Source of the DNA: Alkalimarinus sediminis
GTDB lineage: Bacteria > Pseudomonadota > Gammaproteobacteria > Pseudomonadales > Oleiphilaceae
NCBI RefSeq assembly: GCF_026427595.1
Contig: NZ_CP101527.1
Coordinates: forward strand, 124,001 to 188,000
Direction of reading: 5' to 3'
Length of the DNA: 64,000 nt
In this document: in pieces, positions 62,031 to 64,000 of the stretch
How the letters are laid out: each line of letters begins with the position of its first letter
How positions within the stretch are numbered: the stretch's first letter is position 1
Position numbers and translations under genes: made by a program
Notes under the pieces: generated by a model
Databases searched by the model: none
Told to the model about the DNA's origin: nothing
Seen by the model: only the letters and a program-made list of their open reading frames with translations

Positions 62031-62804
62031 ATGATCGATTGGACTATAGTCGCTTTGGCAGGTTTTTTAGGCGGTATGCTTAATGCCGTTGCTGGGGGGG
62101 GCAGTTTTATTACACTACCCGCACTGATATGGGTGGGTGTGCCCCCGATTGCCGCTAACACCACAGGGACGGCAGCTTTGTTACCCGGTTATCTTGCTAG
62201 TGCATGGCGGTTCAGGCGTGATATCGAGTATCCAATGGGCTTGAGTTTATGGCCTGTTATTGTCATTGCGATATTGGGCGGCTGTATTGGGGCGATAACG
62301 CTTTTATTAACGAGCGATCAGTTATTCTCGGTTCTGATTCCCTGGCTTATTTTGTTATCCACAACAGCGTTTATTGTCGGCCCTAAACTGATAAATATGA
62401 GGGGGTTCACGCCTGATCGGGCTACCCAATCTGACTCTACACAACAATCATTTGTTAACGCGGTTGCGTTGTTAATCATCTGTATTTATGGCGGTTACTT
62501 TAATGGCGGTATGGGGATCATATTGCTCGCGGCATTCGGTTTGATGGGGCAGAGTAATTTGCTCGGCATGAATGGCTTGAAGAATATTGTGTCAGCGCTT
62601 CTCACGGTTATTGCCGTGATGGTTTATGCGGTAGGCGGCACGATTGATCTAGCGTATTTGTTAATACTGGGCGTCGGTTCTGTTATTGGCGGGTATGTAG
62701 GGGCGGGGGTGGCCTATCGGGTTTCACAACAGAAGCTACGGCTCTTTATAATCACGATTGGTTGTTTGATGGCGGCAGGCTTTTTCTTGAAAGGTTCTTG
62801 GTAG
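62031..62804 (+). CDS. TSUP (TauE/SafE)-family permease
   Basis: A 257-residue inner-membrane protein with about eight helices. The N-terminal GFLGGMLNAVAGGGSFITLP is the family signature, and the second repeat has YGGYFNGGMGIILLAAFGLM. The two halves are related, as is usual in the family. TSUP proteins move sulfite, sulfonates or other small anions. The gene stands alone, divergent from pldA by 227 bp and convergent with an unknown gene. The substrate is not shown by context. Confidence 0.93.
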   Translation: MIDWTIVALAGFLGGMLNAVAGGGSFITLPALIWVGVPPIAANTTGTAALLPGYLASAWRFRRDIEYPMGLSLWPVIVIAILGGCIGAITLLLTSDQLFSVLIPWLILLSTTAFIVGPKLINMRGFTPDRATQSDSTQQSFVNAVALLIICIYGGYFNGGMGIILLAAFGLMGQSNLLGMNGLKNIVSALLTVIAVMVYAVGGTIDLAYLLILGVGSVIGGYVGAGVAYRVSQQKLRLFIITIGCLMAAGFFLKGSW

Positions 62805-62812
62805 GTAATGAC

Positions 62813-63154
62813 TTAAAGGTACATTAGCTTGTATGTGCTGTGGTCAAGGCTTGACTTAGAGACGTCTACGACAACTGTTCCACCGTATTGTTGTAACCGC
62901 GTATTGGTTGGGTTGCTGTATAGCTGTTTACGAAATGCCACATAATCAGATCGGTTGCGAGCGATCTGCTGCTGATGTGTTTTGTCGAATTGATGACTGG
63001 TGAACTCAAACAGTGCGGGCAGTGTGAAGACCAAATGACTGTTAGTAATACGAAGGTCGCCTTTAAAACCCTCTACTGCCTTTAGGAGTGGCGGAGATTG
63101 TTGCAGAAAGGCGATAAAAATCTCATCTATTAAAAAATCATATAGTCTAGACAT
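62813..63154 (-). CDS. Hypothetical protein, unknown family
   Basis: A 113-residue soluble protein. I recognise no family. It starts MSRLYDFLIDEIFIAFLQQS and contains alternating polar and aromatic segments, with no signal, lipobox or membrane helix. It follows the DUF3301 gene 20 bp upstream on the same strand, so both are probably on one transcript. AGG-type ribosome-binding site is not clear. Confidence 0.6.
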   Translation of the reverse strand: MSRLYDFLIDEIFIAFLQQSPPLLKAVEGFKGDLRITNSHLVFTLPALFEFTSHQFDKTHQQQIARNRSDYVAFRKQLYSNPTNTRLQQYGGTVVVDVSKSSLDHSTYKLMYL

Positions 63155-63174
63155 GAAGGCAATCTGATTAGTCG

Positions 63175-63492
63175 TTAATGCAGGCGATGAGTTTCAAGTT
63201 GCACTGATTCTGTTTTATTGCCCAGCAAAATCACCTTGCCTTTATAGCGATCATCGCCTGTGCTGGAAAATTCAAACATGTATGAGCGCCATAGCTTCAT
63301 GCTGCCACGGCTATCACGTTTGAACCAAAAACCTCTGAGCACAACACTTTCATCGAGGAGTTCAACGTCTACTTCTTCGCAATATTGCTTAGCGGCTTTT
63401 AAGGCGACATCTTTTATTTCTCGGGCGCTTAGCCAATACCACCCCCCGAAAACCAAAAGTGATAGCCAGAATAGATCGCTGAGTTCAACCAT
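63175..63492 (-). CDS. DUF3301 family protein
   Basis: A 105-residue protein of the DUF3301 family. It has one N-terminal hydrophobic segment (about residues 5-20, SDLFWLSLLVFGGWYWLSAR), then a small domain with KAAKQYCEEVDVELLDESVV and LRGFWFKRDSRGSMKLWRSY. Its role is unknown. It belongs to a minus-strand group yaeQ-DUF3301-unknown that is common in related genomes. Confidence 0.9.
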   Translation of the reverse strand: MVELSDLFWLSLLVFGGWYWLSAREIKDVALKAAKQYCEEVDVELLDESVVLRGFWFKRDSRGSMKLWRSYMFEFSSTGDDRYKGKVILLGNKTESVQLETHRLH

Positions 63493-63529
63493 TGTGCTGG
63501 ACCTTTATTAAAACGTACTTAAATTTTCA

Positions 63530-64000
63530 TTAAATTGCTTTCCACACTTCAGGCACTAAATGAAGATTTTGTGTGCCGTCTGCGATCCAGAGTTCACCGT
63601 CTTGAATGGTCACCTGAAGTTCCATATTTCGCTCTGCAAGTGACGCGAGAGGTTCAACAAAGGTTTCTGGGATAAGCACTACCGAGAGATTTTTAAATCG
63701 CTGTAATTCGGCTTGAGACTGCAACCACCATTGTTCGGCAGATCGATTGCTATAACAGTAAACGGTGACCTTTTGGGCTCGCCCACAGGCTTTTCGAATG
63801 CGTTTTTCGTCTGGGTTGCCTAGTTCAATCCAGTGTTCAATGGTACCGGAAAGGTCGATATCCCAAAGGTCAGGCTCTTCATCAGTACTCAGGCCTTTGG
63901 TAAAACTTAGTTGATCGCTCGCATTGAGAGCAAAAGCGACTAACCTGACCATCATTCGCTCATCATTCTCTGATGGATGACGAGCTATCGTCAGTTCATG
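63530..64000 (-). CDS. yaeQ: YaeQ family protein (partial, 5' end beyond the window)
   Basis: The frame stays open from the window edge. It begins HELTIARHPSENDERMMVRL and continues into LVAFALNASDQLSFTKGLS and GNPDEKRIRKACGRAQKVTV, which is diagnostic for YaeQ. The known family length is about 180 residues, of which about 156 are visible. The internal ATG at 63955 is not the start, because conserved sequence precedes it. YaeQ has a PD-(D/E)XK nuclease-like fold of unknown function. It is upstream of the DUF3301 gene in the same direction. Confidence 0.95.
   Translation of the reverse strand, partial: HELTIARHPSENDERMMVRLVAFALNASDQLSFTKGLSTDEEPDLWDIDLSGTIEHWIELGNPDEKRIRKACGRAQKVTVYCYSNRSAEQWWLQSQAELQRFKNLSVVLIPETFVEPLASLAERNMELQVTIQDGELWIADGTQNLHLVPEVWKAI

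Noticed and set aside
1-64000. tRNA or rRNA genes
   Set aside because: No stretch in the gaps showed a cloverleaf with TTCRA-type T loop or rRNA-like conserved blocks on reading. A tRNAscan run would settle it.

Overview
The window looks like ordinary chromosome of a free-living, aerobic, Gram-negative gammaproteobacterium, probably a marine member of the Pseudomonadales/Oceanospirillales type. The evidence is the set of lineage-typical conserved genes (YaeQ, YigZ, DUF3301, DUF6279, DUF2959, TIGR02647, NnrS, NnrU), many outer-membrane and lipoprotein genes (OMPLA, a TonB receptor, beta-barrels, AsmA-like), malate:quinone oxidoreductase, and moderate GC. I cannot name the species. I see no rRNA, tRNA, CRISPR array, prophage, integrase or transposase gene. 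The first gene (DEAD-box helicase) and the last (YaeQ) are cut by the window edges.

Layout. 0-8 kb: helicase tail, a large hybrid sensor kinase, asnS, a DUF2156 acyltransferase-like protein, NnrU and an FKBP lipoprotein. 8-15.5 kb: an AsmA-like protein, small conserved proteins, an MBL-fold hydrolase, an amidase and a LysR regulator, all on the minus strand. 15.8-21.6 kb: a complete peptide/nickel-type ABC importer operon (binding protein, two permeases, two ATPases) whose first permease gene carries an apparent +1 frameshift in an A5 tract. 21.9-30.4 kb: NnrS with a tiny Cys-rich ORF, mqo, an outer-membrane barrel plus esterase, a transglutaminase-like protein, leuA and a divergent Lrp regulator. 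30.7-38.3 kb: a ceramidase-like lipoprotein, an unusual MshEN-FN3 membrane protein, DUF808, a ZIP transporter, YlqF GTPase, isochorismatase-like hydrolase and an Lgt-like/TlpA fusion. 38.3-50 kb: mostly housekeeping and conserved small genes, an MCP, SlyD and FklB isomerases, a 2OG-Fe(II) oxygenase, a lytic transglycosylase and YigZ. 50-64 kb: a TonB receptor coupled to a periplasmic binding protein, an MFS exporter, an MsrAB lipoprotein, a pair of spondin-domain exoproteins followed by a two-component system, OMPLA, a TSUP transporter and YaeQ.

The genes do not form one large pathway. The clearest functional groups are the ABC importer, the SBP/TonB pair, the spondin/two-component cluster and three separately encoded FKBP-type isomerases in different compartments. 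The most unusual non-coding feature is repeated short tandem duplication (15-20 bp units) in intergenic gaps, including an array that copies the last 20 nt of the TonB receptor gene. REP/REPIN-like palindromes also occur near 7.2, 30.5 and 39.3-39.4 kb. The strongest candidate for undescribed biology is the 33.1 kb protein, which couples a putative cytosolic c-di-GMP-binding MshEN module to a periplasmic FN3 domain across one membrane segment. The spondin pair next to its own two-component system is the second candidate.
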